From Chrysomallon squamiferum (Eukaryota > Mollusca > Gastropoda > Neomphalida > Peltospiridae): DNA of 64,000 nt. Below, piece after piece: positions 24,223 through 37,190 of this stretch (its first letter is position 1; each line of letters begins with the position of its first letter). Where the stretch lies: the NCBI GenBank assembly GCA_012295275.1, contig CM022671.1, positions 10,731,237-10,795,236 of the forward strand, read 5' to 3'. The notes below the pieces were generated by a model. The model had not been told where the DNA came from. It saw nothing but the letters and a program-made list of their open reading frames with translations, and ran no database searches. Position numbers and translations under genes: made by a program.

Positions 24223-26043
24223 CACGGATTCCCAACGTGGGTGATAACACCCCCCCTTGTGGGCATTGGTGGGTTACAAGGGGGCATTGTGAGTCTTTTC
24301 TTCATTTGGGGGCACCGAATGCACATAAGGGGCGTTATCTAAAATACATCATATCACAAATTTAAATATTACTATGTAAAATACACTATAAGCTACAATT
24401 CTATAAACTGTTTGCACAAGAATAGTAACAAGCAGTACTATAAAACGTAACATTTAACCTTGTATATTATCCCAATTGCTCACTAATGCTGTTGCGTGAA
24501 CACAACAATCTCGCTGTATGAACGTGTGAAGTTGTTGACTGCAGCTCAGTCAGTTCCAAGGGAGTTGTCCATGGTCAGTTCTCACGTGGCCGTGATAGTG
24601 ACAAGTGTTTTTTTATTACCCTGCTCATTTTCATACACAAAATTGGGGATTAGGATGGGATTCGAATGAAAGTTCCAAACATAAAAGTGTTAAAATGAAC
24701 AATTGTTTATATTAGGTCATTGAATGATTGATTTATGCGTGATAATGTATGTTTTTAGCCAAAGTTGGTACATGTGGTCTTACTGGTCTGTGACTACAGA
24801 GTGCGTATCTATGCTGGTACAGTTAATTCTTCAAATTGAAATCCCATAAATGAGTTGCAAAGTGAAAATTAAAATGCAATTTAATTATTTTAACTTTGTT
24901 TTAGTCTTTCATAAGTTGAAAATATATTTGGTACGTTTTAATGAATTTGGCGCATCTCCAGAGTAAATTTTAGTTCGAAGGTTATTCCTTGCAAGTAAGC
25001 AGTTAGTTGCAACAAAACAGACATTGCCTATTTAACAGATCTATTCACCATATTCAACAATCTCAATTTGCAATTGCAAGGCAGTGATCTAAATCTTATC
25101 CAAGCAAAATCTAAGATTTGTACATTCTTGGACAAGCTGACCTTCTTGAAGAATAATATTGGCCGTCGGAATCTGTCTCAGTTTCCAAAACTTAATGAAC
25201 TAGAAAATGATGAGTCTGATAACTCCAAACTGGAAGACGACCTCTCGGTTCATTGTGATCATTTGGAAACATTGCACAAGGACATGACATGTAGATATCA
25301 AGATCTTACAAATATGGAAATACCACCCTGGTTTCTGAATCCATTTACAGATGCTTGTGTAAATGAAACCAATCTTGAAATACAAGAAGAATTGACTGCT
25401 CTAAAAAACGACTTTGAATTAAAGCGTCTCTTCAAACAATCGTACCAACAATTTTGGTTACAAAAAGAAATTCCTGGAAGATATCCCAAGTTGTGGGAAG
25501 CAATTAAGCTTTATTTCATAGCTTTCCCAACTTCATATATGGCTGAATGCGGATTTAGTGCAGTCACTCAGCGTCTCACAAAACAAAGAAATCGCCTGCA
25601 AATCATTAAAAGAGGAGATTTAAGATTACTTCTAAGTAGCATTGACCCGAGGGTGAAGGAATTAGCCTGTCAGCACCAAATTCAACAAGCTCATTAAAAA
25701 TATTAGCTTTGAAGGTGTAGTGTGTCTTAAAGCACATTGCAAAACAAATTGTTAAAAACTGTTTTGCTGCATCCTGTACCACTATTTTTTATTGAGAAAT
25801 ATATTTTTATTAAGAAACATTTTTTGAAAGGGACGTTACTTGAATGTTTTCTTTTTGCATTAAATACAATATTTACATCAACTTTTTTTAATATTTCTTC
25901 TTCGTGCTGTAGACTTTTAGAAGACTAAATGTAAGAATCAAACATTACTCAGGACTTCATTTGTTTTAAAACATTGTGTGTTGTAACTTATAAATGAATT
26001 TTGGAAGTGGGGGCACTAGTACAAAAAAGGTTGGGAAACACTG
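24223..26043 (+). mobile_element. hAT (Charlie/ZBED5-type) element, internally deleted, 8-bp TSD
   Basis: The ends are CACGGATTCCCAAC at the left and, reverse-complemented, CAGTGTTTCCCAAC at the right. CCCTATTA lies on both sides (24215-24222 and 26044-26051), an 8-bp duplication as expected for hAT. G-rich/C-rich subterminal stretches (CCCCCCC, GGGGGCAC) are also typical of Charlie-like elements. Total length is 1821 bp. The interior encodes only the C-terminal part of the transposase. Confidence 0.9.
24999..25697 (+). pseudogene. hAT transposase C-terminal fragment (ZBED5/SCAND3-like)
   Basis: An open frame of 232 codons with no ATG at a sensible start. It is bounded upstream by TAA at 24996. 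The readable family match begins TDIAYLTDLFTIFNNLN (about 25017). The last third carries the hAT dimerisation region: PKLWEAIKLYFIAFPTSYMA, ECGFSAVTQRLTKQRN, GDLRLLLSSIDPRVKELA. The zinc finger and most of the RNase H-like catalytic domain are absent. It cannot by itself encode an active transposase. The frame is clean, in contrast to the other elements here. Confidence 0.85.
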
Positions 26044-26051
26044 CCCTATTA

Positions 26052-26559
26052 CAAACAATAAATAAAAAAAAAAAAAAAAAAAAAACCAACCATTAGTCAT
26101 GACAGAAATTGTTTTACTTATATACTTATGATGCAATATTTTCCATGAATATAACTTCACTGATACCTTTACAGAAATAACTTTATATTCCATTTATTAA
26201 ATATAAATTCTGTATTTAAACTATATATTCATGTGAAATTATGTCAAAATAAATGATTTTAAAACAAATTTCTCTGTTATTTTCTTATCATTTTATAATC
26301 AAAGTAGACCATTCTGAATTAATATATTAAGGTGTGCATTATGCATGTGCAAATAGACCAATTTTGATATACTGGGGTAGGAGTTATCTTGCTTGTTTTG
26401 TTTGGTTCGCACCATGAAACTTCATTGATGGACCTGATTACAGTTTGGTGACAGAACATTAATTCTAAATTATTGGGTAAACAATTTGAGGGGTTTGTAT
26501 ATAAGAGACCTTTACTTTCTTGTATTTCGATTTTTTCTTCTCACAACACACGCTTGATT
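26052..26559. other. Spacer between hAT element and LINE
   Basis: A poly(A) run (about 26066-26085) follows the hAT duplication. No gene was recognised. Confidence 0.6.
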
Positions 26560-27016
26560 GTCGTCACGGTCGGTCCCGACATGGTGTAAGCCCGGAAGAT
26601 AAGCTGTGAAGATTACTCACGAACGGATTGTGCTTTGTGCTGACTGAGCGGAATTCAGAAACGAAAAAGATACTGTACCTTTTTCTTTATTTATTTAGAT
26701 TTAAATTCTTATTTATATTATTTGTAGGCTTTTGTATTATTGTTACTTTTATTACTTTTCTTTTTTCTTCTCTGCTGTTTGTTACTCTTTTTTTTTTTAC
26801 TTTCCGGTATCTCAAATAACCGATATATCTTTTATCTTTATCTCGATCTGAAAGTGAGTTGCGTTCAGCTTTAGTCTTATTTGAATTAATATAGAATTGT
26901 CTATATATTTAAAAAAAAAAATAATAATAATAAGCAATTCAAATATATTATTGAAACCGATATATTTTTTTATAAAAACACACAAAACAACAACAACCCA
27001 TACATACACAACAAAC

Positions 27017-28503
27017 ATGGCAACAAAAAACATCAAAATTTACAGCTCGGGAATCGATACCTCGGAGATGGAAACTAGGGTTCCAAAACGACCCAGGGAC
27101 AGGAGCCCTAGCTCCGTCGATAAAACACTAAACAGGAAACAAAAGAAAAAAATCGATAACACAGTCCAACACACACATTCCGAAACTGAAATAACTGAAG
27201 AACAAACAATTATTAACAGAAATCTCAACATTTTGGCAAGGCTTAGGGAAACGGACAGCGAAGATGAAAGCGAACCAACCAACTGCTTGGAAAATTACAA
27301 AAAGAAAAAAAAAAAAAAACACACCCACAGCCGAACCACCATCATCGCAGTTCACAACAAAAATTACACAAACATTGATAAACAGTTGCGCTATTTAATA
27401 GAAGCGCAAATACACATTATGGACAAAACAACAAAAGTCAACAAAAACAATAACGGAAAAGAAATCTACTTCGAAGTAGACACAAAAACACTTAAAACAA
27501 TCGGTCCCAACATCACAATCTGGGACGAAACATTTGTCGTCAGAGTTTTAGCAAAACTAATCCCTGACACAAAACAAACACAGAAAACACCCACACCACA
27601 ACCCAGAAAAACACTACTTGCAACACCGCAGCCAAAACAAACGCCTACTACCAAACAACAACAACAACAACCTAAACACACAACAAAATCAAAAGAGACA
27701 ACAATATACAAATATATCTCTAAAGATTTGGGTTTTTATTACCCACATGCAAACAAACTAGATTTCTTTGAAATATTCAACAAAGAACTAGTAGAACAAA
27801 CAAACTCAACTCTAGTCGGTGTGGAAATGTGGAGAAAGCCAAACTACTGGACCACACTGACATTTAACACAAAATTAATAAACACAACCATCACCATTGA
27901 TGGGTATAAATACACACTGGCAGAAATGAGACCGCAGTTGCCCAAGTGCGGCCACTGTCAGAAATGGGGGCACATCACAAACCAGTGCTCCCACAGAAAC
28001 AACCCGAAACACTTAACGTGCAGTTTCTGTGGTGGAAATCACCACAGAAACTCAGGCCTATGCCGGTCTCTGGCAAAATGCGCAAATTGCCAGGGACCAC
28101 ACGAATCACACTACAAGATGTGCCCAGCAAAAATGCAAGCAACCAACAATTTTGAGCACAATAGGAGAGACAAAAAATTTTACAAAACGTCAACAAAAAA
28201 TGCCAGAAGATAGAAGAAAAAACCAAAACCATTATAGAAACAAAAATTAATCAACACAACGACAAACCAAAAGACAATCTCGACAAGGAGGTCAGGATCA
28301 CAGAAATCCACAAAATTATTGTCTGCCTCCTGATAGTGCTTCAGAACATCAGAACCAATAAAAGAAACACAAATGATGACACCAATTTGGAGCAGACAGT
28401 AGCCCAGATAATTGAAGACAGCTTGGGCTTCAAGACAGACACACACGACAAAAGAGTAAAACTACACACAGACAGGAGAAATCCTACAAACACAAAACAG
28501 TGA
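27017..28503 (+). pseudogene. LINE copy 1 ORF1, gag-like with three CCHC knuckles
   Basis: Encodes a nucleic-acid-binding ORF1 protein. I choose the ATG at 27017 (MATKNIKIYS) because copy 2 begins identically (MATKHMKTYS), although the frame stays open upstream to 26897. A conserved METRVPKRPRDRSPS block follows. The middle is Lys/Thr/Gln-rich. A globular region (LGFYYPHANKLDFFEIFNKE) comes next. Then come three knuckles at 27946-28125: CGHCQKWGHITNQC, CSFCGGNHHRNSGLC and CANCQGPHESHYKMC. The frame stops at 28213. Comparison with copy 2 shows that the original continued to about 28503 (KDNLDKEVRITEIHKIIVCL), so a small insertion near 28205 truncates it. Confidence 0.8.
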
Positions 28504-31500
28504 ACAAAAACAAAACAAACAGTAACAACCATTTACAAACTGTTCACGATAAGCACACCAAGAACACAGGCCTCTCCATTCTTCAATGGAACGCCAAAGG
28601 CCTTCACTCAACAGGCCACGGAGACGATCTACTACACTTCCTGGCCTCCACTACAAACAAACCGGACATAATATTCATTCAAGAAACATGGCTGGGACAT
28701 TACAACAAAAACAACAAAACAACAAAAACCTTTAAGGTCCCCAGGTACCAAAGTCATTACGTCAACAGATTCAACAGCACCTGGGGAGGAATCATGACAC
28801 TCCTCAAACAAGACATTCCACACACCAAGCTGAACCAAGGCAAAGTCCACACCAACATAGAAATACTAAGCATCACAGTACACAACAACAATCAAAACAT
28901 CGACATAATTAACATGTACAGCCCACCCACTCCCGCACTACACACCATTCAAACCCAGGATTTAAACAAAATGATAACAACAAACAACAAGCTCATTACA
29001 GTGGGCAATTTCAACTGTCACAACACCCTATGGGGTGGCTCAACAGACAACAGCCCAGGAATCATCCTCGAAAATTTCATAGCACAAAACCAGCTGGTCT
29101 GTCTGAACGATGGAACACCGACATACACCAGCGACATCAATGGTAGCCAATCCACCATTGATCCAACATCGGTGAGCTAAACAGCAACCACCACCTGATA
29201 TGCACCAACTGACTAAACAACAGATACCACACCAACCGATACTCACCAACTACAACAGCAAGAACACCTTCTCAGACAGATCCATCTTCACACCAAAATG
29301 AAACTTCAACAAAGCAGACTGGGAAGGCTTCTACAAAGCATGCAGAAACATCAACACGCAGAATCCCAACGACTTCGACGCCTACTGGGCATCACTCACC
29401 AACACGATACACTCCATTGCTAACAAATTCATACCCAAAACCAGAAAATGCACCGGCAAAATATCCACTCCCTGGTGGATGGAAACCATAGAAAAGAAAT
29501 GCAAAGAGAGAAACAAATACAGAAGACAATATAAAAAAGACAGAAATTATTCCTGACTCGAAAAATACAAAATAGCAAGAAAAGAAGTTTCCAATCTAAT
29601 TCTCAATGCAAAACAAGAACACTGGGAACTTTTTTGCAACAACATCGACCACAAAACATCAGTCAAAGACATGTGGGCCAAAGTAAAAAACATTCAAGGA
29701 AAAAAACCCACAGAATCAACACTCTCGGCAAAAACAACATCACATTCACTGACAAGCAAAAAGCGGACCTATTCAGCCAAACCTTCGCCAAGTCCAGCAG
29801 CAATTCGAACTTCCCACTGAAATTCGCAAAGAAACAACTGGACAACCAAGCAATCGGCGAACACTCTGCAGACACAGGAAATACAATCAACTATTCAACA
29901 TCAGTGAATTAAAACATGCAAAGTACAGCCAAGGGGCAGATAAAATAAGCTACACAATATTACAACATCTACAAGACGAAACACTACTAATCTTACTCGC
30001 CCTCTACAACACAATATGGACCACAGGCAAGATTCCAACAAACTGGAAACATGCCGAATGTTTCAGTTTGCCCAAACCACACAAAGATCACTTACTACCC
30101 AACAGCTACAGACCGATCACACTGACGTCACGCATGCAAAACACTGGAAACGATGATCAACACACACCTGAGCCAGCATTTAAACGACAACAATTTAATC
30201 AGCAAATATCAAAGCGGCTTCAGGAAGAAACAGAGCACAAATGACCAGATCACACGCCTGCAAACATCAATCAACCAATCTTTTATTAAATAAAAAAAAT
30301 TCAACACAGTATTCCTATACATTGAAAAAGCATTCGACATGGTATGGAGGGAAGGACTGCTAGTTAAATTAATCAACAACAACATCAAAGGCAACATGTT
30401 CAACTTTATCAAAGACTTTATCAACAACAGAACCATAGCAGTCAAAGTAAACGGTCACACCTCCGAGAAAACAACAATCAAAAACGACATTCCACAAGGA
30501 TCTGAGATCTCGCCCACACTCTTCAACATCTACATCAACGACATCGTCACAGCACTCGACCAACAAGACAACGCCAGAAATCCGCCAAAGGAACTGATAA
30601 ATACAGCACTCTTTGCAGATGACTGCACCTTTTGGTGGGCAGGCAGATCGACAGCAGCAATACAGAAACAAATACAAAAAGACTTAAACAACATAAACGA
30701 TTGGGCGTTGAAATGGGGCATAAAGATTTCTCTTTCGAAAACGACGTGCCTCCTTTTCAACAAGAAATCAGACAACAGCAAGATCACACTCAACATCGAC
30801 AACAACATCATAACACAAACAAAGACATTCAAATTTCTAGGTGTGACATTCGACAGTCAACTCAACTTCCGATGCCACATACACAACATAATTGCATCCT
30901 GCAAAAAAACGATCAATCTTCTAAAGTTAATTTCTGGAACCAGTTGGGAAGCAAACGAGTCAACGCTGATTTTGATACACAAAGAATGTATTCTCTCCAA
31001 GCTCGACTACAGAGTCATGGCTTACTTGAATGCTCCCAAACTCTATTTAAAAAAACTAGATATAATTCAATCAAGTGCCCTCAGGGTGATCGGCCACCTG
31101 CCAAACACAACATCATCCGACAGCCTCCTGTCAGAATACAGCATCCAACCATTAAAATACAGAAGAAAACTGCAGCTACTGAAATACAACCTGAAAATAC
31201 ACACCCTGAACACAGACCACCCCGTCAAGGATCTGGTCCCCGACGAACAAAGGATAGGACAGCTCTTCAAATCGCATAGTCTACTACTATCGAATTTCCC
31301 GACAACAGCTAGCGAAATCGAAAGGGAAACAGGAATAGGTGAAATGCCACTGCTGGCATACCACAAAGAAACAAAACCAACAATAAACACACCTTTCCTG
31401 ATCAAAAGAGAAACTGAAAAAAACAGAGATCCAACCGTTCAAAAAAATCTTTTTTTTTGGCAGCAGCAAACGACCACTACAAACAACACACACATATCTA

Positions 31501-32362
31501 CACCGATGGATCCAAAAACCCAGACAACGGGAGAGTAGGATTCGCCTTCATAGCCCAAGATCACACAAACAAACCCACATGCATACAATTCGGCCGTATC
31601 AGAAATCACCTTTCGATATATACGGCCGAGTTGGTAGCCATCATCAGAACCATGCTGTGGGTGAAACACAACAACAACAAACACATAGTCATTTTCTCGG
31701 ACAGTCTAAGTTCCGTCATCTCAGTACAATCTGGACATTCCAGCAGACCAGACCTGCTCAGCAAAATACAACAACTACACGAGGAAATACAACACAACAA
31801 GAAAGAACTAACCATTGAGTGGCTCCCAGCACACGTCGGCATCATCGGCAACAAACTTGCCCACCATTATGCCAAAGAGTCACTCAGCATTAAAGACGAA
31901 GACATCTGCACAGACATACATTACGGAATAAACGAAATTGTCTCCATCGCTGCCAAACATTACGACAAACAATGGCAAAACGAATGGAACAACACCAAAA
32001 ACAAATGGCACTTAAACATCAAACCACTCGCCAAAACACCCAAAATCACACTCGCCAACAAACTACACAACAACAATCTCACCAAAGCCAGAATTGGTTA
32101 CTCAACCAACCTAAACGCAATTCTATACAAACATAACATCATCACATCACCCAACTGCAGTTGTGGACTCTCAGAAACCATGAAACACTACTTGTTTCAC
32201 TGTCCAAATTTTGCCAAGGAAAGACAAGCACTACGCAATACACTGGAGGAACTAAAAATCGAGTTCATACTCCAACAGATCCTGGCACCAAACATGAAAG
32301 ACAGAGAGTTAGTCCTCGCTGCAGTAACAAATTACATTCTCAAAACAAAACACAAACTTTAA
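28440..32362 (+). pseudogene. LINE copy 1 ORF2: endonuclease, RT, RNase H; disrupted
   Basis: Domains in order: APE endonuclease at 28575-29180 (LSILQWNAKGLHS, IFIQETWLG, NMYSPPTPALHTI); RT at about 29930-31100 (NSYRPITLTSRMQ, PQGSEISPTLFNIYINDIV, ALFADDCTFWW with the catalytic FADD); RNase H at 31457-31900 (HIYTDGSKNPDNG, ELVAII, FSDSLSSV, WLPAHVGIIGNKLAH); and a C-terminal Cys/His motif (CSCGLSETMKHYLFHC). The endonuclease GDFN motif reads GNFN here, a change in a catalytic Asp that copy 2 retains. The start ATG of copy 2 is ACG here and is followed by TAA. The frame breaks at about 29180, between 29200 and 29900, near 30240-30330, and at 31445 in an A7/T9 context. This copy could not encode a working protein as written. 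Confidence 0.85.
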
Positions 32363-32613
32363 ACCTTTTTTTTTTCTTTTTTTTTCACACTAAAACAAAC
32401 AACAATTATATAAATCTGTTGACTTGTGGATTGATTGGTTGAACAGCTGATGGATCTACGGATGGATCGGCTGATTGACGAATCAATTTGAAAGGCCAAT
32501 TAAATTAATAATTAAAAAATGATAAACATACTATAATGAACCCACTTTCAGACACTACTAACCCGGTTATGGTGTCTTATTTCAATTTAATTTTTTTATA
32601 ATTTAATTAATTG

Positions 32614-32675
<62 letters not shown>

Positions 32676-33218
32676 TTTTTTTTCTTTCTCATATTCTTAG
32701 TCCTAGCTTCAGGATTTATAACATCTTTTAAATTAAAATAAAATGTAAATAAGTTAACTACATTTATGTTCTTATTTGTTTTAGTTGCAGGTTTTTTATA
32801 ATATCTTTTAAAACAATAAAAAGACCATTGGCAAAAAAAAAAAAAAAAAAAAAACAAAAACAGGTTTGGACTAACAACAGCAGCACCAGAAGGAAGCAGC
32901 CAAAAAAAAACAACACAGCAAACAACAAAGAGCAGAACCAGGACAGAACAACAACACGGCAAACAACACGGACCCGGTGATGGCTGAGAGATTGTGCCGG
33001 AGATCACGGGGGGTGAATTGCGGCTGCAAAACATCCGTACCGACTCGTTACAATCCAATATGCTGGACACTCCCTTGTGTCCTGTAATCGTAATGAGAAC
33101 CCATTCTCTTTCCTTAGCCAAAACTCTTTTCTGTGACAGACATGCCCGCTGACCTGTCAGAAAACGTGCCCGTCACAGACGTGCTTCACAACAGTTTGCT
33201 CTGATTAGCACATTAATT
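32363..33218 (+). other. LINE copy 1 3' UTR with T-run, A-run and inverted repeat
   Basis: It contains a T run (about 32616-32674), an A run (about 32834-32854), and a conserved block shared with copy 2 (CCAATATGCTGGACACTCCC and a GACAGACATGCCC region). In copy 1, CTGTGAC (about 33132) and GTCACAG (about 33171) can pair around a 30-nt loop. Function is unknown. 3' UTR structure can be used for reverse-transcriptase recognition in LINEs generally, but that is not shown here. Confidence 0.6.
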
Positions 33219-36200
33219 TTTTTCCTATTCCTATTCCTATTCTTGTATTTCAGGTCCACTGAGGAGGTTTGATCGTGGAAACCTAGTTCATGAGGTGATC
33301 TAAACTCCACTCCAGTATAACAAATACCATGTCTGTTGCATACATTAATATATTACTACATATCACTAAATGGAAATCAAATTTTATTACAGAATGGCTC
33401 CTTTTTCTCCTATTTATTTATTTATTTATTATTATTATTATTTATTTATATCCTTGATCAGAATTAAGAACTGTATGTCAAATAAATTAGGGGATATAAA
33501 AAATATTTAGCTTATACAAAAACTAATTTAGAATGGCCAACCTTATCTAAGGTCTAATTTTAAAAGGTAGACTTTATTACCAATTTTTCTGGGTGTTTTA
33601 TCCATAAACTGATTACAAAAGACAAACATTTTTATTAATGGTTTATTCTTGATTATTTACATCATACATGAGAACAAAATTTAAAATGAAAATTTTATTA
33701 TCAATATTTTATGTGTGCATTATTCAATAATTAATTTGAAAAAGTTATGTGGGTGCATTTTCTATACTCTTATTTTAAAAAAACATTTTAGAAACAAATT
33801 TTTGATGGGTGCATAAATAAAAAATAAAAAAATTAAGTTATATGGGAATACTTTTCATAAGTTTAAATGGTAGATTTCAATAACAGTTTATTCCTCGAAC
33901 ATACATCTAACAGTTTTAAAACATGCTTTATTTTCAAATTATGCTCAAACTTTATCAATAATTAAATTTTAAAGTTATCTTAATGACAGTTTATATGGAT
34001 GCTTTTTTTCTGACCCCATTGTAAACATTTATTTTAGATGTTTTTAACTATAATATTTATTATATTTTGATTGTAACAGCTAATGCACTGTTTATTTGTA
34101 TTACTGCCTGATTTGTTAAAAAATAAAAATATTAAATTTTGTTGTATACTTTGAAAAATAAAAATGAAAGTCTATTTGTGTAACAATGTGGGTATGCATG
34201 TATGATATACATCAATGAACTATTGGTTACAGATAAAAAAAATGGCTACATCATGTAGTACATGCCACATTTTATCTTACAATGACTAGAAACAGTGACA
34301 TGATATCATGTCTAGATAAATTTCTATATTTTCCAGAAATATAGCCTTTTGGGACACAACTATTTTTAATTTGATAAATTACATGTTACACACACGCAAG
34401 GTTTCAGGCAAAAGTGATGTCAATATCATTAATCTACTGCTTTTTTACATCTTTCTTCTATCTGTTATCAGTCAGGATATTTTAACCATTTAAAATTAAA
34501 TATTATGACATAGAAAGACATTTATACATATTTAACTGAGAAATATTGATATCAAAATTTATTATATTGTGTATATATTCACAATATGTTTAAAAAGATC
34601 TTTAAAATCTGACTATCACAAAAGTGCAACTTCAAACTCTGTTCTAAATTGTTTTCTCTTACCATTCATCAGAGTATATTCAAATAAATAGTCACCAGTT
34701 TATGTTGTAACGGTATATCAGTATTTTATAAATAACATTTTATCTGCTTCATCACTCCCTGCTGACTTGTAAAACAAGATCACCTTTCATCACACAAACA
34801 AGTCCAACTGTAACTATAGGGAACTGTCTCTGTTTGTGCTCTTAACTTCATTGCCATCAACCTGGATTGTAAAATTGTATACATAAATATACTGATGGAT
34901 CAAGCAGTTCAGCATTTAGTAATCTGCAGGGATCTCTGATTATCAGCCTCAGCTATTTGTAAGCAGTGGTTTAAGACCACTTGAAAAACATAATAAACTA
35001 CATAGGTGTACAACTGATGACTTCCTAGACAGACAACATAGTATTGGCTGTTAAATCCATTTCTTAAATTGCCAAGGACACTTAAAATTATTCATCTGGA
35101 AGGATTACAAGCAAATTAATAGATAGATAAATGGATAGAGGGATGGATGCAAGGACAGAAGAACTGATGAAAAGATGTCAACATAAAAAGATGAACAGTG
35201 ACACTTGGAAGAATGGACGATTCATATGTCACAGTGAATGTAATTTTTCCACAAATCCCTCGTCAGCCATAATTCATCAAAGCTGTTGTTATATATGATT
35301 ATGCGCTGGACAGTAATATCAGTTTGTAAACTGCCATGCTATGTTACAGGAATGCCAGAATGAGAGTACAGATTTAACCTGCAATGCCTGTACTGAGGAT
35401 TCCCGTCACCAAAGAGCTAATGTCTCATCTGTCAGCATTACTTTACATCCCACTGGAGAGACACTGATCTAGTTGTCTGCCAAAAGACATACTTTTCACT
35501 GTGCCTCTGACCAACAAGCACAAAGATTTCTTAAAAATGGAAGTTAAATCAAAGCAGGATGTAGACAATTTTACAGCCGAGTTCTCTAAACTGAGACATT
35601 AAGAAGACTTTCTTGTAAAAACTGGGAGATTGAAGAAAGATGTTCTGGAGAATAAGCTATAGGAAGAGTCCTTCCAAGACAACATGCTAATCTATGATAC
35701 AGTTAATTAACTGGGTCAGTGACATCTTGATTCAACTTACACACTTAAAACAAATCTTCACTAAAAACTGAGGAAACTGCTTAATCTGAATACAAAGTAA
35801 CATCTTACTTGGTTTTTCTTGGGTTTTCTTCTGTAACACATATAATATTATCTACATTTTTCTCCAAAAAATCAAGTCCCTTTATCAACATATATTATGT
35901 TTTCATACAGTTATTTCAAGTTTACTGGATTCATGGATGGATGGAAGGATGCTATGTAAGTACTTTATCACCACAAGAGTGTGTGAGATGACAAACAATA
36001 TGACCAGAATACTTTTCCAAAAAAAGTAAAATTGTAATTTGTGTTAATGTACATAATATTTTATATTATATGATTGGATAATTTCAGCAACAAAAATGGA
36101 AGTCGTTTGTTCTTTAACTGATGATTTCTAATATACGATTACAGTATCACACTTTATATGACTGTACTTTGTGACTTAAACTAATGCTTTTTAAACCATT

Positions 36201-36445
36201 TCCATGTCATTTGAAATTAAGTCTTACATTCATTTGCAAATATCATTCATCACGTTACAACAACAACAACAACAATAGTAATAATAACACAGAAACTGCA
36301 TGTACCTAGAGGTTCAAAATGTAGTAGTGTGCCATTTATATATATATTTATTTAACTGAAAGTTCTGCATGTAACTGGATAAAAAAATTTGATTCGAGAA
36401 CAAATTTCTTTTTATGTAGAGAAAAAAAAAACTGGTTCTACTAAC
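33219..36445. other. Intergenic AT-rich stretch, no gene recognised
   Basis: Starts with the (CCTATT)3 tail of the LINE, then AT-rich sequence with TTTA/ATT runs near 33415. Short GGATGGATGG-like words appear at about 35140 and 35930. Possible short exons cannot be distinguished from chance. Confidence 0.55.
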
Positions 36446-36544
36446 CTCTTTTACTTCATGGTGCTTTCTTTTGACTTTTGCTGATAATGTCCTTAAACCA
36501 TTCGGTATCCTTTGCAATAATGTTTTTACTGCTGTTGCCATCAT
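36446..36544 (-). CDS. Possible first coding exon of a minus-strand gene
   Basis: Thirty-three codons from ATG at 36544 end exactly at a GAG|GTTAGT donor in phase 0. The peptide begins MMATAVKTLLQRIPNGLRTL and continues with Lys/Arg/His and no acidic residue until its end. This resembles a mitochondrial targeting sequence (alternating Arg/Lys with Leu/Ala/Thr). Downstream exons on the minus strand were not found in 33.2-36.4 kb, so the gene is not identified. The exon lies about 1 kb from the Piwi remnant on the other strand. Confidence 0.35.
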
Positions 36545-37159
36545 GATTGTACACCGGTATTCTATACGTTTTGACCAAGAAATACAGCCTGTGCCAATGT
36601 GAATGTCGGTTTAAATCCAATTTTAATGTAAACAGAATTGTCCGATTATGTTGAAAACGAAAACACGAGAAGTTAGAACTCTTGACTTGCTGTCAAAATA
36701 CGGAATTGCCCCAACATTAAATAAAATTAATATGGTTCATTTAAAATTTACATTATATTACACGTGTTGAAATTTTTAGCTGGAGGCTGACATATTGGAG
36801 AAATAGCGAGGGAGGTAACTCTGAAATGTTTTATAACGAAAATATAAACAAACCGCCACGAGTCCATTCTATGTTCAACTTGTTAGAAAAATGAAACGCG
36901 GCATTGATGACGGAAGAAATTTATATTTAAAAACACTCAAAGACATACAATTCTCGTTGATATCTTATCTTTTAAGACAGTGTGGGGTTTTTATTTATTT
37001 ATTTATTTATTTATTTTTGCGGGTTTTTTTTTTTTAGTGGCGTTTATTCTTTTCTCTTTTTTCCTTATTGTTTTCTTTCATCATTATACTTTTTCATTTA
37101 AATTTTTTTTAAATTTTAATTTTGTTGTTGTTGTTGTTAATTCTTTTAACATGTACACA

Positions 37160-37190
<31 letters not shown>

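Larger units (their letters stand above)
26560..33218 (+). mobile_element. Non-LTR retrotransposon (RNase H-bearing, I/Ingi-like), copy 1
   Basis: Near full length. Homology with copy 2 (45487-51830, minus) begins around GACATGGTGTAAGCCCG (26579) and continues through ORF1, ORF2 and an 850-bp 3' UTR to GATTAGCACATTAATTTT (about 33218). The domain order is ORF1 with CCHC knuckles, APE endonuclease, RT, RNase H and a Cys/His motif. This order belongs to the RNase H-bearing group of LINEs (I, Nimb, Ingi, LOA, R1-related). I do not assign a finer clade. The tail is (CCTATT)3 rather than poly(A). The 5' boundary is approximate and no target duplication was found. Confidence 0.85.

Noticed and set aside
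32603-33121. 172-codon minus-strand ORF with Lys run
   Set aside because: Translation of poly(T)/poly(A) and LINE 3' UTR. The Lys run is a homopolymer artefact.
33120-33200. tRNA-like or SINE promoter in the GACAGACATGCCC region
   Set aside because: No A and B box pair or cloverleaf could be built. It is shared by both LINE copies and so is better explained as their 3' UTR.
26560-33218. Active autonomous LINE
   Set aside because: ORF1 is truncated, the ORF2 start is lost and followed by a stop, an endonuclease Asp is replaced, and there are multiple frameshifts.
35809-35991. 60-codon ORF near 35.9 kb as an exon
   Set aside because: GGATGGATGG-type simple repeats and no consistent splice partners.
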